From the NCBI GenBank assembly GCA_902794535.1, contig CADBHQ010000007.1, forward strand, positions 1 to 64,000: a DNA stretch of 64,000 nucleotides, written 5' to 3'. Of this stretch, positions 45,428 through 55,786 are shown piece after piece. The stretch comes from Fibrobacter succinogenes (GTDB taxonomy: Bacteria > Fibrobacterota > Fibrobacteria > Fibrobacterales > Fibrobacteraceae). The stretch's first letter is position 1. Every line of letters starts with the position of its first letter. Below the pieces are notes generated by a model. It ran no database searches, was not told the DNA's origin, and was given only the letters and a program-made list of their open reading frames with translations. The position numbers and the translations under genes were made by a program.

Positions 45428-45433
45428 TATCTT
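45428..45433 (+). promoter_or_regulatory. Candidate -10 box of gluQ (leaderless start)
   Basis: TATCTT ends seven bases before the gluQ ATG at 45441, consistent with transcription starting at the start codon. No clear -35 box is seen. Confidence 0.4.
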
Positions 45434-45440
45434 TCCGCGT

Positions 45441-46337
45441 ATGCCAGGAATCATCCGTTTTGCGCCGAGTCCCACGGGCTTTTTACACGAAGGGCACCTG
45501 CTCTCAGCCCTTTACGTATGGGCGGCCGCAAAAAAATGGGGTCTCAAGATTCACCTTCGCATCGAAGACCACGACCAAGGCCGCGCCCGCAAGGAATATA
45601 TCAACGGCATCCGCGAAGATCTCGCCTGGTTCGGATTCCAGTACGACAGCGAAAGCATTCAAAGTTCGCACTTTGACTTTTTCCAGAAAGTCCTCGACAA
45701 ACTCACCGCTCAAGGGCTTGTGTACCCCTGCACCTGCAGCCGCAAGCAATTGCAATCCGAAAATCCCGTAAGCGAAACCGGCGAAGTCATTTACCAAGGC
45801 AAATGCCGCACGCATACAATGCCCTGCAGCGAACCTCATAGCCTACGTATCGTTATTCCAAACAAAGTAATTAATTGGCACGACGAGCGCCTCGGTGACT
45901 TTAGCGAAAATCCGAAAAATCAATGCGGAGATTTCCCTATTCGCGACCGCGACGGTTTCTGGACCTACCAATTCGCCGTCTGCATCGATGACCTTACCCA
46001 AGGAATCACGCATATTGTTCGCGGTGAAGATATCCGCAATTCTACCGCCCGCCAAATAGCCCTTTCGCAATTAATTGCCGAAACTTGCCAAGGCGACCCC
46101 AACCTAAATATACCCCACTACACGCGCCCAGTATATCTGCACCACCCACTTATTGTCGACCCGACTGGCAAAAAGCTCTCCAAGCGCGAGCACGCCTACA
46201 GTCTCCGTCAAGAAAAAGAAAACGGCAAGACTCCCCAGGAACTTTTGGGGCAAATCCTTCATAAAGCCGGTTTTTTGTCACATATTATACCGACAACGTT
46301 AGAACAAGCGATAGCAACGGTTGCAGAGCGCCTGTAA
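45441..46337 (+). CDS. gluQ: Glutamyl-Q tRNA(Asp) synthetase
   Basis: This 298-residue enzyme is a shortened glutamyl-tRNA synthetase that lacks the anticodon-binding domain; it attaches glutamate to queuosine in tRNA-Asp. It has the HIGH-like APSPTGFLHEGH, the zinc ligands CTCSRK...YQGKC, the RGEDI segment and the KLSKREH signature. The length equals that of YadB/GluQRS. It is transcribed away from the M16 gene with a promoter that overlaps no ribosome binding site. Confidence 0.92.
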   Translation: MPGIIRFAPSPTGFLHEGHLLSALYVWAAAKKWGLKIHLRIEDHDQGRARKEYINGIREDLAWFGFQYDSESIQSSHFDFFQKVLDKLTAQGLVYPCTCSRKQLQSENPVSETGEVIYQGKCRTHTMPCSEPHSLRIVIPNKVINWHDERLGDFSENPKNQCGDFPIRDRDGFWTYQFAVCIDDLTQGITHIVRGEDIRNSTARQIALSQLIAETCQGDPNLNIPHYTRPVYLHHPLIVDPTGKKLSKREHAYSLRQEKENGKTPQELLGQILHKAGFLSHIIPTTLEQAIATVAERL

Positions 46338-46364
46338 ACACGCCTTTTACACTCCTTTTTTATT

Positions 46365-46395
46365 ACCTAATTTCGCAACTAGCAATAAATTAGGT
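46365..46395. promoter_or_regulatory. Perfect inverted repeat over the promoter of the helicase-like gene
   Basis: ACCTAATTT (46365-46373) and AAATTAGGT (46387-46395) are perfect complements 13 bases apart. The right arm touches the TATATT box, and the left arm covers the -35 region. This is a classic operator layout; the regulator is unknown. Confidence 0.5.
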
Positions 46396-46400
46396 ATATT
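46395..46400 (+). promoter_or_regulatory. -10 box of the helicase-like gene (leaderless start)
   Basis: TATATT is followed by exactly six bases and the ATG at 46407, so transcription is expected to start at or next to the start codon. No Shine-Dalgarno site is present. Confidence 0.5.
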
Positions 46401-46406
46401 CAGGGT

Positions 46407-49400
46407 ATGTCTTCATCTTCTGCTATTGTCGCCAAAATTCGGCAAGAAGCCGCCCTCTTTGACTCCAAAGACCGTTTACTTAGTTTTTCGACCAAAAACG
46501 ATTTCCAGTCGCCCCTGATCGCCGAGGCAGGAGACCTTTTCTACGAAAAATGGTTGCAAGCCCATGGGCCCCTTCCCCTGGAATCCTTTTTCCAGGTTTC
46601 TCAGAATTTTACGGCGCAGCAAAAGATTACCGCCCTCGACACCATCACCTCGGTGCTTCGTCACAAACTTGACGATTACGGCGAAACAGATCTTTACCTG
46701 CTTCTCGGCTTTTTGAAATGGGACGGCAATGCCCTTGCCCCAAGCCTTTTGGTTCCGCTCGACTTCGATCCGACCAAGAATACGGTTTCTATTTCGAATC
46801 GATCCCCCATCGAAAACATCGTCCTGCGCGAACGCCTCAAGGACTCGATTGCACTGCCCTCTGCCGAAGATGCTATTATCAACGGCAAGTTCAGCCTGCT
46901 CCTCTATTTTTCACAATTTGAAAAAGCCATTGCAGGCGAACGCAACTGGCGCTTTACCCGTCACGGGCTATGCCTCGGTTTTTTCAACACAAACCTTCTG
47001 CAGCTCAAGAAAAGATGCAGCCTAGGCTTTTCCGAAAAGAGCATTGCAGGGAACCCGATTTTGGCGTCGCTCCTTCGCAAGGAAGGTTTCCAGGCCCAAG
47101 AATCTCTGTTCGAAGAAAACGATTTCGACAATGTCTTTTCGCCGGCAGACCACCATTTCCTTTACACCACTGATTCGCACACGAATAAAGTGACAGTGGA
47201 TGCCGAAAACGAGCAAACCTGCGCCTACGCGATCCAGGCACTCCCCGGCACCGAAAAAATGAAGGTGGCCGCCAATATCGTCGCCGACGAAATCGCCCAG
47301 GGCAAAAAACTTTTAGTGGTCCACAAGCGCGCCGTTACGGCACGTGCATTCCAGAATGCCTGGAAACCGCCCTTCCGCAGTTTCCCGGATACCGACCGCA
47401 ACGCACTTGAACAGAAAGTTCGCGCCATGCGAAACGGTTTTCAGGAATACTACAACGCAGTAAACAAGCCTATTCCGCCTACCAACGTTTTACTTCCGGA
47501 ATTGCTGCGCGAATTCAAAGACGTCAAGCAGCCCAAAAAGAAATTCCCCGACCGTATTTTCCGCGGTGTAGGCCAACTGGACTTCAACAGTTACCAAGAG
47601 CTCAAGAAAGACATCCAGATTTTGTCGGAACTGTATTTCGACAAAAAGGGAGTCGATGCCCGCAAGGCATTCCAAGGGGTCAAGGTATCTAGCCTTTCAG
47701 AAGACCAGCAACAAACCCTTTGCGAAGAACTCCGCTGCGCGGCAACCCGCGCAAAAGAACTGGAACCCGTTATCAAGAAAATGGAATCGACAGGGCTTTT
47801 CCCCACCGGGATCTTCCTATCGGGCATGATCGACATTCTTGAACTTCTTCGCGATAATTTCGACGAAAATACTCCCACGTTCGAAGACTGGCAGTTGCGC
47901 AGCCACAACTGGACCGCCTACAGGGATACCCTCATGTACCTCCCCGAAGCAGGAGACCAATGGGTGCGGTACCGCAGGCAAACTTCTGACATTTATACCG
48001 ACAATGCCGTCGACGAAAACATCCAGAATGCACGCGACGACTTTGCCGAATGCCAGCACATTTCTCTCAAGGGCCTTTCGGAACGCTACCGCACATCCCG
48101 CAAGCGTTTGCTGCAGGTGATTCGCAAACCCAAGACCGTCGACTCCGACGCCAAACTCCTGGATTTGATTGACACGCTTCTCGAACTGCAAACCAACAAG
48201 AAGACTTACAAGGAAAGCGCCGTGCTCGGCAACCACTTGCTCGGGCGCGACTGGCACTTCGAAGGTTCTAACTGGGTCGAGCTGAATCAGAAAATTCAGT
48301 ATGTTTACGAATTCCGTGAAAAGCATAAAGACGACCCCAGGCTCGACCTGCTCCTACAGTTGCTTGAACAATGGCACAACTTTAAGGACCTTCAACCGGA
48401 ACTTTCGAATCTCTGGAATTCTGTCATCGAGCTTCAGTCCTCGATCAAGCAGATTAACAGGGACATGGAACTCGAGACACCTCTCGAAAGTTTGAGCATC
48501 GACAAGTGGCTCGGCAAGATTCAGTTGTGGAACGACAACTGGAGTCACCTCGATATTCATCTGCAGCTTTCAGCGCACTTCCAGAAAATGGAAAGCTACT
48601 GCAACACGGCCTTGGTCGAATACCTCAAGGACCCCGAAAACGCAGACGCCGATTTCTGCAACGCCCTCGCCCACTACTGGACCGGAGCCCAGATTCAGGC
48701 GGCCACCAAGATTTGCCCAACCCTGTTCTCGGAATCCCCGAAAGCCAAGGCGCAAAAGAGCAAAGACTACAGGGCTCTCTTGGACCAGTTCTCAAGCGCC
48801 AACTTCAAGGAACTGCATAACGCAGTCGAAGCCGATTCAAGCGTGCTCACCGTAGTACCGCTTGCAGACGCACTCAACATTTCCAACAAGCAGACCTTCG
48901 ACATTTCAATCATTCTCGATGCCGATGCCATTTCAATGGCAGAAGCCTTGCCAATTCTGTTTGCTGCACCCAAGACGATTCTTATTGGCGACCCGCACAC
49001 TCCGAGCCACGACTACTTACCGATTGACGCTTTCCACGAAGAATCCGTTACTCGTAGCGCTCTCTTCCAAGAAAGCATCTTGACCGCGGCTCTTCGTCAG
49101 GGAGCTCCGACCAGAGAACTCTGGTTCTCGACGCAATTCAACAATCCTGCCATTGTAAGCTTCGCTAACGAACGCATTTACAATCATGGAATCAAGCAGT
49201 TGCCGTCTCCGAACAACGACCTGTTCAAGGGCATTTCAATCAAGGAAGTTTCCGACAAGATCGAAACTATCGCCCTGACGGCAATTCACCACGCCGAACG
49301 CCATCCGGAAAGGACCCTCGGAATCATCGCATTCCACCAGTCCACCTGCCAAGAAATTGAAGACGCCATCCGCGCAAAGCTTATCGCAGGGACTCCGGCG

Positions 49401-50507
49401 GCCAATTTCTTTGCAAGACCGAATGCAGACATTCGCTATTTCGTAAAGACGCCCGAAAGAGCAATCGATCAATTCAGGGATACAATCCTTGTCTGTATCG
49501 AAGCCGAGGGCGCAGGCGGCCTTGCTGCCGACCACAAGATTGCAGTTTGCTCTACGCTGGCCAAGCGCGAACTCCGCGCATTCATTACAGAATCCGACCA
49601 GACAAAGATTGCATCGCAAAAGAATTCGCTTTTCCGCGAATGGATCAACCACCTGCAGTCAAGGCAGTATGACCCTGTAATCGAAATCGAGCCCGCAGAT
49701 TCTCCGCTCAGAGACGAAGTCATCGCGACTCTCAAGAACGAAAATATTCTGGTACAAGCCCACACTTCAAAGGGCGGCATTCCCGTGGGTCCGGTCGTCA
49801 TAGACGCAAACAATCCCACGCATTTCTTGTCGCTCATCGAAGACGATTGCACCACGGAACGTTTCCGCGATTCTATCGAAGACCGCGACTACGTACGCCC
49901 GCTTATTCTAAGGCAACTCGGCTGGAAGGTCATGAACCTTTGGTTACCGTTCTGGTACATGTCCAACAAGGACGAAGTCGGACACCTGGTGGCAACCATC
50001 GCTATCGAACAGAGTGTGGCTCCCCCGCCCACAGTAGAAGCCGACGAAGATGACGGTTCCGAAGTGTTTGATGCCGCAAAGCCCATGACCGAGCCTTACG
50101 TGGTACAGCACCCGAAAATCGAAGGAACCGCCCACGACAAGCCCATTGCAGAACTTCCGATTGCAGCGCTCATCACGCAGCTCAAGTTCTATGTCGACAG
50201 CGAAGCTCCAATTCACGAAGAAATCTTGAAACAGCGAATTCTGGAACTGCACCATGTCGACAGAGCAGGCCCTGTGCTCCAGCAAGTGCTGACCGAAGCC
50301 ATCCGTCAAGGATTGCAGAAGAAGCGCTTTATCAAGACAGGCCCGTTCTACTACTCGCTCAAGGCCAAGGAGCCGGTCGCACGCAATCGTGCAAACCGTC
50401 CGGACTTCGAACGCAAACTCGCATTTGTCGCTCCCGAAGAACGCGCGCTCATGCCACAAAACATGGACGAATTCGCTCTCAAGCAAACCATGGGACTGCT
50501 AGAATAA
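46407..50507 (+). CDS. DUF4011/DUF3320 SF1 helicase-like protein with degenerate active sites
   Basis: This 1366-residue protein follows the layout of DUF4011-helicase-nuclease-DUF3320 proteins: DUF4011-like start (KDRLLSF near 21), helicase lobe 1, a helical insert, lobe 2, a Vsr-like endonuclease fold (about 1095-1175) and DUF3320 (about 1231-1320). The catalytic motifs look lost. Walker A reads PGTEKMK (280-286) instead of GTGKS/T, Walker B reads LDADA (837-841) instead of DEAS, HYRS reads FSTQF, and the nuclease keeps IEDD but lacks the first metal-binding Asp. Active relatives occur in anti-phage systems (Hhe type). I infer a non-hydrolysing or regulatory descendant. It is a one-gene unit with an operator-like palindrome. 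Confidence 0.72.
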   Translation: MSSSSAIVAKIRQEAALFDSKDRLLSFSTKNDFQSPLIAEAGDLFYEKWLQAHGPLPLESFFQVSQNFTAQQKITALDTITSVLRHKLDDYGETDLYLLLGFLKWDGNALAPSLLVPLDFDPTKNTVSISNRSPIENIVLRERLKDSIALPSAEDAIINGKFSLLLYFSQFEKAIAGERNWRFTRHGLCLGFFNTNLLQLKKRCSLGFSEKSIAGNPILASLLRKEGFQAQESLFEENDFDNVFSPADHHFLYTTDSHTNKVTVDAENEQTCAYAIQALPGTEKMKVAANIVADEIAQGKKLLVVHKRAVTARAFQNAWKPPFRSFPDTDRNALEQKVRAMRNGFQEYYNAVNKPIPPTNVLLPELLREFKDVKQPKKKFPDRIFRGVGQLDFNSYQELKKDIQILSELYFDKKGVDARKAFQGVKVSSLSEDQQQTLCEELRCAATRAKELEPVIKKMESTGLFPTGIFLSGMIDILELLRDNFDENTPTFEDWQLRSHNWTAYRDTLMYLPEAGDQWVRYRRQTSDIYTDNAVDENIQNARDDFAECQHISLKGLSERYRTSRKRLLQVIRKPKTVDSDAKLLDLIDTLLELQTNKKTYKESAVLGNHLLGRDWHFEGSNWVELNQKIQYVYEFREKHKDDPRLDLLLQLLEQWHNFKDLQPELSNLWNSVIELQSSIKQINRDMELETPLESLSIDKWLGKIQLWNDNWSHLDIHLQLSAHFQKMESYCNTALVEYLKDPENADADFCNALAHYWTGAQIQAATKICPTLFSESPKAKAQKSKDYRALLDQFSSANFKELHNAVEADSSVLTVVPLADALNISNKQTFDISIILDADAISMAEALPILFAAPKTILIGDPHTPSHDYLPIDAFHEESVTRSALFQESILTAALRQGAPTRELWFSTQFNNPAIVSFANERIYNHGIKQLPSPNNDLFKGISIKEVSDKIETIALTAIHHAERHPERTLGIIAFHQSTCQEIEDAIRAKLIAGTPAANFFARPNADIRYFVKTPERAIDQFRDTILVCIEAEGAGGLAADHKIAVCSTLAKRELRAFITESDQTKIASQKNSLFREWINHLQSRQYDPVIEIEPADSPLRDEVIATLKNENILVQAHTSKGGIPVGPVVIDANNPTHFLSLIEDDCTTERFRDSIEDRDYVRPLILRQLGWKVMNLWLPFWYMSNKDEVGHLVATIAIEQSVAPPPTVEADEDDGSEVFDAAKPMTEPYVVQHPKIEGTAHDKPIAELPIAALITQLKFYVDSEAPIHEEILKQRILELHHVDRAGPVLQQVLTEAIRQGLQKKRFIKTGPFYYSLKAKEPVARNRANRPDFERKLAFVAPEERALMPQNMDEFALKQTMGLLE

Positions 50508-50530
50508 CTCAGCCCAAATAAGATTAAAGC

Positions 50531-50564
50531 AAAAAGTTCCACCCATCGTTGGGTGGAACTTTTT
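50531..50564. terminator. Bidirectional terminator between helicase-like and SPOR genes
   Basis: AAAAAGTTCCACCCA pairs with TGGGTGGAACTTTTT around a 4-base loop, with A- and T-runs on both sides. It sits between two convergent genes and can end both transcripts. Confidence 0.85.
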
Positions 50565-50602
50565 CATTATTCAAAAGATGCCAAAGGCATTCAAGCTTAC
50601 AG

Positions 50603-51004
50603 CTATTTGACCTTGACGACGAAGGCATTAATGTTGTAAGCCGACAATTCGCGAGCCTTGTCTTCGGCCGTTTTCTTGTTACCCCAGCCACCGCCACGGA
50701 GCTTGTAGAACGGGGCATCGAATACGACCTGAATTGCATATCCGGTACTTGCAGAAAGCTGAGCACGACGGCGCTGAGCTGCATCAAAGTCGGCTACAGA
50801 TTCAAACTGAAGCATATAGTAACCATCGGACTTGGAGGCTTTCGCCGCAGTCTTTCCCGGAACGGCATCGCTCTTGGAGCTGTCACGCAGAGAAGCACTC
50901 AAAACAGGTTTGTATTCCTTGCCGCGGAACAGGGAATCCAAATCAGTCGGTTCGGCGGCAAAGGCTAAGGCGCAAAGGCACAAGGCAAATAAAATCTTTC
51001 GCAT
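50603..51004 (-). CDS. Small exported SPOR-like protein
   Basis: This 133-residue protein has a signal peptide (KILFALCLCALAFA|A), a linker, and a C-terminal fold DGYYMLQFESVADFDAAQRRRAQL...FYKLRGGGWGNKKTAEDKARELS that fits a SPOR domain, which binds peptidoglycan stripped of stem peptides. The protein is small for a SPOR protein and has no membrane anchor after cleavage, so it would be periplasmic. It has its own TATATT box exactly six bases before the ATG and a terminator on both sides, so it is a stand-alone gene. Confidence 0.78.
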   Translation of the reverse strand: MRKILFALCLCALAFAAEPTDLDSLFRGKEYKPVLSASLRDSSKSDAVPGKTAAKASKSDGYYMLQFESVADFDAAQRRRAQLSASTGYAIQVVFDAPFYKLRGGGWGNKKTAEDKARELSAYNINAFVVKVK

Positions 51005-51010
51005 GCCAAC

Positions 51011-51016
51011 AATATA
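51011..51016 (-). promoter_or_regulatory. -10 box of the SPOR gene (leaderless start)
   Basis: TATATT on the minus strand, then GTTGGC, then ATG. The upstream terminator hairpin ends 2 bases away, so no room is left for a long leader. Confidence 0.5.
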
Positions 51017-51017
51017 G

Positions 51018-51050
51018 AAAAAGGGAACGGATTTTATCCGTTCCCTTTTT
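51018..51050. terminator. Bidirectional terminator after the first fibro-slime gene
   Basis: AAAAAGGGAACGG pairs with CCGTTCCCTTTTT around a 7-base loop. It lies 18 bases past the stop codon at 51068 and immediately upstream of the SPOR promoter. Confidence 0.85.
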
Positions 51051-51067
51051 CAAATCTTGCGGCTAGA

Positions 51068-54000
51068 TTACTTTTTAGCAGGAGCCTTCGCGTAATCCGT
51101 CACAGCCTTCGGCGAACGCTTGACACCCCAGACAGAGGTGCTTTCCTGCTTGGCATCCTTACCAGCAGAACCAAGCTTCACGTAGGAATTGAGCTTAACA
51201 ATGTAAGCGCCAGTTCCAACCACACGGCCCTTATCAGAACGCATGTTCCAGCCGATGAAGAAGTTACGGTCATTACCAGATTCCGTGCAAAGGCCACCAT
51301 TGAAGTACTGAATTGTCTGGTTCGTCACCGGATCCTTTTCAGTGTTCTTCTTATCATCGCAGTAAATCTTCTTAGACTTACCAGCAACGAAGTTGCCCAA
51401 GTTAGTGAAGTACTGTACTTCGTAGTAGAAGAACATGTCTTCCGCCTTCACATTTGCCCTTTCTTCGTCAGTCAAGCCGTTGTACAAAGCGTACATGTCT
51501 GCCTTGACCAAGTGACCAGGCTTGCCACCTTCGGCAGCAAAGACTTCAGCCTTGGTCATTGACGTGCGGTAAGAATTCACCGTCACAGCAGGAACCTTGT
51601 CACCGGCCGGGCCATTAGCAGTCGAAGCAAACTTGTTTTCAATCACGTCAATGTCAGCATCACCCGTCACCGGAATCCACATAGACGGAAGTCTCTTCGT
51701 TTCATTGTAGCCCGTCGGAGAATTCCAGTAGAAGGCAGCATCAGCAGCAGAACGCAAAGTATCGCTACCCGGCTGAGTATAATGAGTCGTATCGGCATCA
51801 GACCAGAAGATATTGGAGAGATTACCGCCCAAGCGCACAAAGTCACCCACATGCGGAGACACATTGCCACGCTGGTACAAGAATCTAATACGACCTTCAC
51901 CATTAACAGCAGTCACAAGCGGATCAACCCGAGAGGTTACCACGGCAGAAGTGTTAGCCAAAGAAGATACATAGCGGTTAGATTCATCCAATTCAACAGC
52001 GGAATTCAAATAGAAGTCAACAGAAGTCTTCGCGTAGGTATCCGTCACCAAGCGAACCGGTTCGGACATAACCACGACAAGGCTGTCAACATCAGTCAAC
52101 TCATCGTCTTTCTTAATCGTACGAACTTCAGCACGCAGCGGCACAGGGGCGATACGATCGGTCAACGCACCGGCAAAGCCCTGCTTCACTTGCTTACCCT
52201 TATCTTCAAATACGGCATAAGAATGAACCTTACCCACACCAGCCGTCTTTACACCTGTAGAAAGCGTAAGGCCACCGATCTTGATCAAGTTGGAGCAATA
52301 GCCGCTCTTTCCGTTGTATTCAACCGGAGAAGAACAGTCAATATTGCTTGCATCAACACTAATCAATTCGTTACAAGAAATCAGAGAGTCCTTGGAAATG
52401 TTGGAGTAGCCTTCCTTAACCGGGTTATGTTCTTCGGCAGAAAGGGAATCCCACATCACGCAGAGCATGGTCGGCAAGGAGTCCTTGTGAATCGGACGGT
52501 CATAGTAAATAGCAACAGAGTCGCCGATACCATCCAAGTATTCCTGATCCATGCTAAAGTACGGTGCCGGAATCTTGTATTCCACAGCAGGGAGAGCGCC
52601 ATGCACGTCGAACACATCGGCAAGCACCGGATACGGTACCGGAGGATCGCGGAAGTACATCGGGTTATAAACAGCCTGCACAAAATCGTTGTATTCAGCC
52701 ACAATCGTTGCCGGGTTATTAATCGTCTCATCGGTATCCCAACGATACTTGGTCAACGAACGGACAGAAATGGTTGCATAGCCATCCTTAAATTCAACTT
52801 CTTCTGGGATAAAGTCAATCTTCGGAGAAGTCAAATTACCCTTATGAATCTTGAGACCCTAAAGGTTTTTCCATCGGCATTGGGTTTCAGCACGCTCAAG
52901 TACAAATCGTAAATCGAGCCGACCCAGTATTCTTCGTAAGAACCATCCGGTAAGGAATCCTGGCCCTGAACAGCAACAGCATTTCCACCTTCTTCCGGAA
53001 TTGCTCTGATAAACGAAATTCGCGGCAAGTAGAAGCTGACAGAAAGCGCATTCGGTCGACCAGACACACTAATCTTAAACGTCTGGATGCTCGCAGACAT
53101 GTCTTGCATAGGAATTGTCACGTAAACAGTGTCCACACCAGTTGCACCAATTGTACGAGGTGTACCAGAACCGATCGGTTTACAAGTATCACCACCATCA
53201 TAAGCACAGAACTTCAGAAGCTTGGCCGCACCACTGTTATCGGAAGCCTGCAAAGTGTACTGAACACCCACAGCGTCGTCCGGATAAATTTCAACTTTAC
53301 CGGTACCTTCAACAGGGGCCAAGGAAGACACATAGACCGGTATAGGCTGTCCCGCCATAGCTGTTGTTTCAATCGTGTAGCTGCCAATCTTAACTTGGTT
53401 AGAGTCCATAGCATCACCGTTTGCATAGACAACGTCCACTTCACCACTTCTACGGAAGGAGTAGACCTTCTTCGTTCACCCAAGCCACAAATAGCTTCAG
53501 GATCAATCTTCGGGTTAGCCGGATTCGTCAAATCGATACCGCACTTATGAACACCGCTAGACACATTTTCTACGCCAGGTACTGCCGGAGAAGAGGCCAA
53601 ATTGCCCTGAACGAGCGTATAGGAAATGCTGAAACTAGAATTCTTAAGATCATCGCCACAATAGATCTTTTCTTCTTCATCACCCGTCATGGCCGCAGCG
53701 CAAGAGCCATCACCACTCTGGGTATAGCATATTTCATAAGCCTTTTCAGAGGTACCAGTTTTCTGAGCCTTTGCTTCGATAGCGGTCTTCTGCTGAATGT
53801 ACATATTCGTCTTGATACGCACGTTACTCATGGTAGTACGACGGTCGCAGAAGAAGATATCCAAATCATACTGGTTGCCAGCTACAAGCGCACCACTCTT
53901 ACCCTTGAACTTATCGAGATTCACATAACCCGGAGCGGCCAAGTGAGTACCACCAAGGTCCACAGCCAACTGGTTATCAATAAACACCCAAATATCATCA

Positions 54001-55757
54001 TCACCGCGGAAGTTGAACTTCAGACCCGGCTTATGGGTAAACTTGGCATGAGATTCAAAGCAGAACTGCTGGTTACGACCCGTCTTGGAAGTCCAGCGCG
54101 GAGAACCGTTAGCCTGGCCACCAACACCCGGCTCTGCCGGCGTTTCGGTACCATCTTCAAAGAAAGCCCATCCCTTCGGAGCATCATTCGGGCAGCTCCA
54201 TCCGAAGATACAGCCGGTGTTATCGTTACCAAGGCCAAAATGCTCTCTAACAACAGTTTCCGTTCCTTCGCCATCGGCAAAGAGACCATCACAATCAATA
54301 CCACCATCCCAACCCGGGCCGTTACAAAGAACGTCGATGTTGGGAATGCCTTCGGTAGGATTATTTTCACGAAGAGCCGGGCCATAGAACACCGGGCCTT
54401 CGGCCATACGCGGGGTACGAGCCTTAGCAACAGGAGTCTGAGAGGGGTCTGCAGCAAGAATAGTCGCATCTGTAGAGCCTTCTACCGGATAGAAACCGCC
54501 CTGCACACTAAGACCAGGACTAGTGTAGAAGTCAGAGTCAAATTCCCACTTACCGTCAGAAGAACGATGGAACGGCATATTGAAGCAGCTCTTTTCGTTC
54601 ACGCCCTGTGTATAGCTAAACAGCATGTTAAAGTACTTGTCATCGATAAAGCACTTCTTACCAGCAGAAGACAGCTTAGGCTTTCTTTGAGACTGCGGAA
54701 CAGTTTCATCAAGAGTCGATTCCACGATGCCCGGAGTCACACCGATACACTCATAAATAGCCTTAAGAGCAACATTCGCGTTTACACCAGCAGCCGCATT
54801 CGTTTGATCCACTTTTTGGCAAGCATCAAAAGTCGGATTCGGATCGTGCGGTTTGGGATCGCCGGGTCCACCATAGCAAGAGAACGCCGGATGCAGGCTG
54901 GCATCGCTATCATAAATAATAGCAGCCATGGTGTATTCACAGGAACCTTCGATACCTTCCACATCGGCCTTATGGTAATAGTAGCCATCAGGTGTAGTTT
55001 TCTGTCCCTCATCCGGCACAAAGAACAAAGAGTCTTCCATAGTGAAAACGGATGCGAGCGGGATAGGCTGAGCAGATGCTGCAGTTTCCCAGTTGCCGTT
55101 CACACCAATCATGTCTTCACGGTCAAGGTCATCATCACGATAAAGAAGCACATTATCCGTGATTTCTTCATTAAAGAATACATAGGAATACCAGCCGCAC
55201 ATGCCATCAACAGCGGTCATAGCTTTACCGGTCTGACCACCATCCAAACTAAGCATCGGCACAGCCGACATCCATTCGTCCATATCAGGCGGAATCATCA
55301 CAAAGAAATACTTTGCGTTAGGCGGATTTTCGCTAACCACGGTTTTTTCCGGATTAGTCGGATCTGCAAAAATATAGAGGTCACCTGTTCTGCTACAAGG
55401 AATACCATCTTGCTGATTACAAGATGTCTTGTCAAATTCAGAATTCGTAATGCCGGCAGACTGGCAGTAGTCGTTGTTGACCGAAGCGATAAAGAACGAT
55501 GTATCCTGTCCTTGAGCAATGAGAGAAGACTTAACAGTCCACCATCCGTCAGCTTGTTTTGTAAACGGAACAAACTTACCACCACCGGCAGCATAAGCCG
55601 TGGTCCAACTCTTAGGAGCATCGAGATAAACGGTACCTTCGGCACAAACCTGTCCGTTTAACGCAAATGCACTCTGCGCCCCAACGAAAAGCAGACAAAC
55701 ACCCAACGCCCACTTAACAAGGAGGTTCATTTTATTCATTTTCATTTTTGTTTCCAT
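51068..55757 (-). pseudogene. Fibro-slime domain protein interrupted by two frameshifts
   Basis: Three pieces in two reading frames together equal the intact paralogue next door. Piece 1 (55757 to about 53478) has a signal peptide and the fibro-slime domain (about residues 555-645: FRGDDDIWVFIDNQLAVDLGG). Piece 2 runs to about 52861 and piece 3 to 51068. At 53474-53480 frame 1 leaves LGE and the frame of YSFRRSGEVDVVY takes over; at 52860 the frame of GKTF changes to that of GLKIHKG. In both places one missing base restores a sequence that aligns to the paralogue. Real decay and sequencing error are both possible. Fibro-slime proteins are surface adhesins of Fibrobacter. The ATG at 55757 has RBS GGAAGGA. 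Confidence 0.8.
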
Positions 55758-55783
55758 CGATGGTTTTCCTTCCAACAGGGCAT
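55742..55783 (-). other. Possible leader ORF overlapping the first fibro-slime start
   Basis: ATGCCC starts a 13-codon reading frame (MPCWKENHRWKQK) that overlaps the main start in another frame. The second fibro-slime gene has a similar short frame at its start. It may only reflect conserved bases around the ribosome binding site. Confidence 0.25.
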
Positions 55784-55786
55784 AAC

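Noticed and set aside
46407-50507. Active Hhe-like anti-phage helicase-nuclease
   Set aside because: Walker A, Walker B and nuclease residues do not match the active consensus, so an active enzyme cannot be claimed.
52860-53480. Programmed -1 frameshifting in the first fibro-slime gene
   Set aside because: No slippery heptamer is seen at either break, and two such sites in one gene would be unlikely; mutation or sequence error is simpler.
53421-55661. 746-codon plus-strand open frame opposite the first fibro-slime gene
   Set aside because: Low-complexity Arg/Ile/Thr-rich translation with no domain; it is the antisense shadow of the fibro-slime coding sequence.
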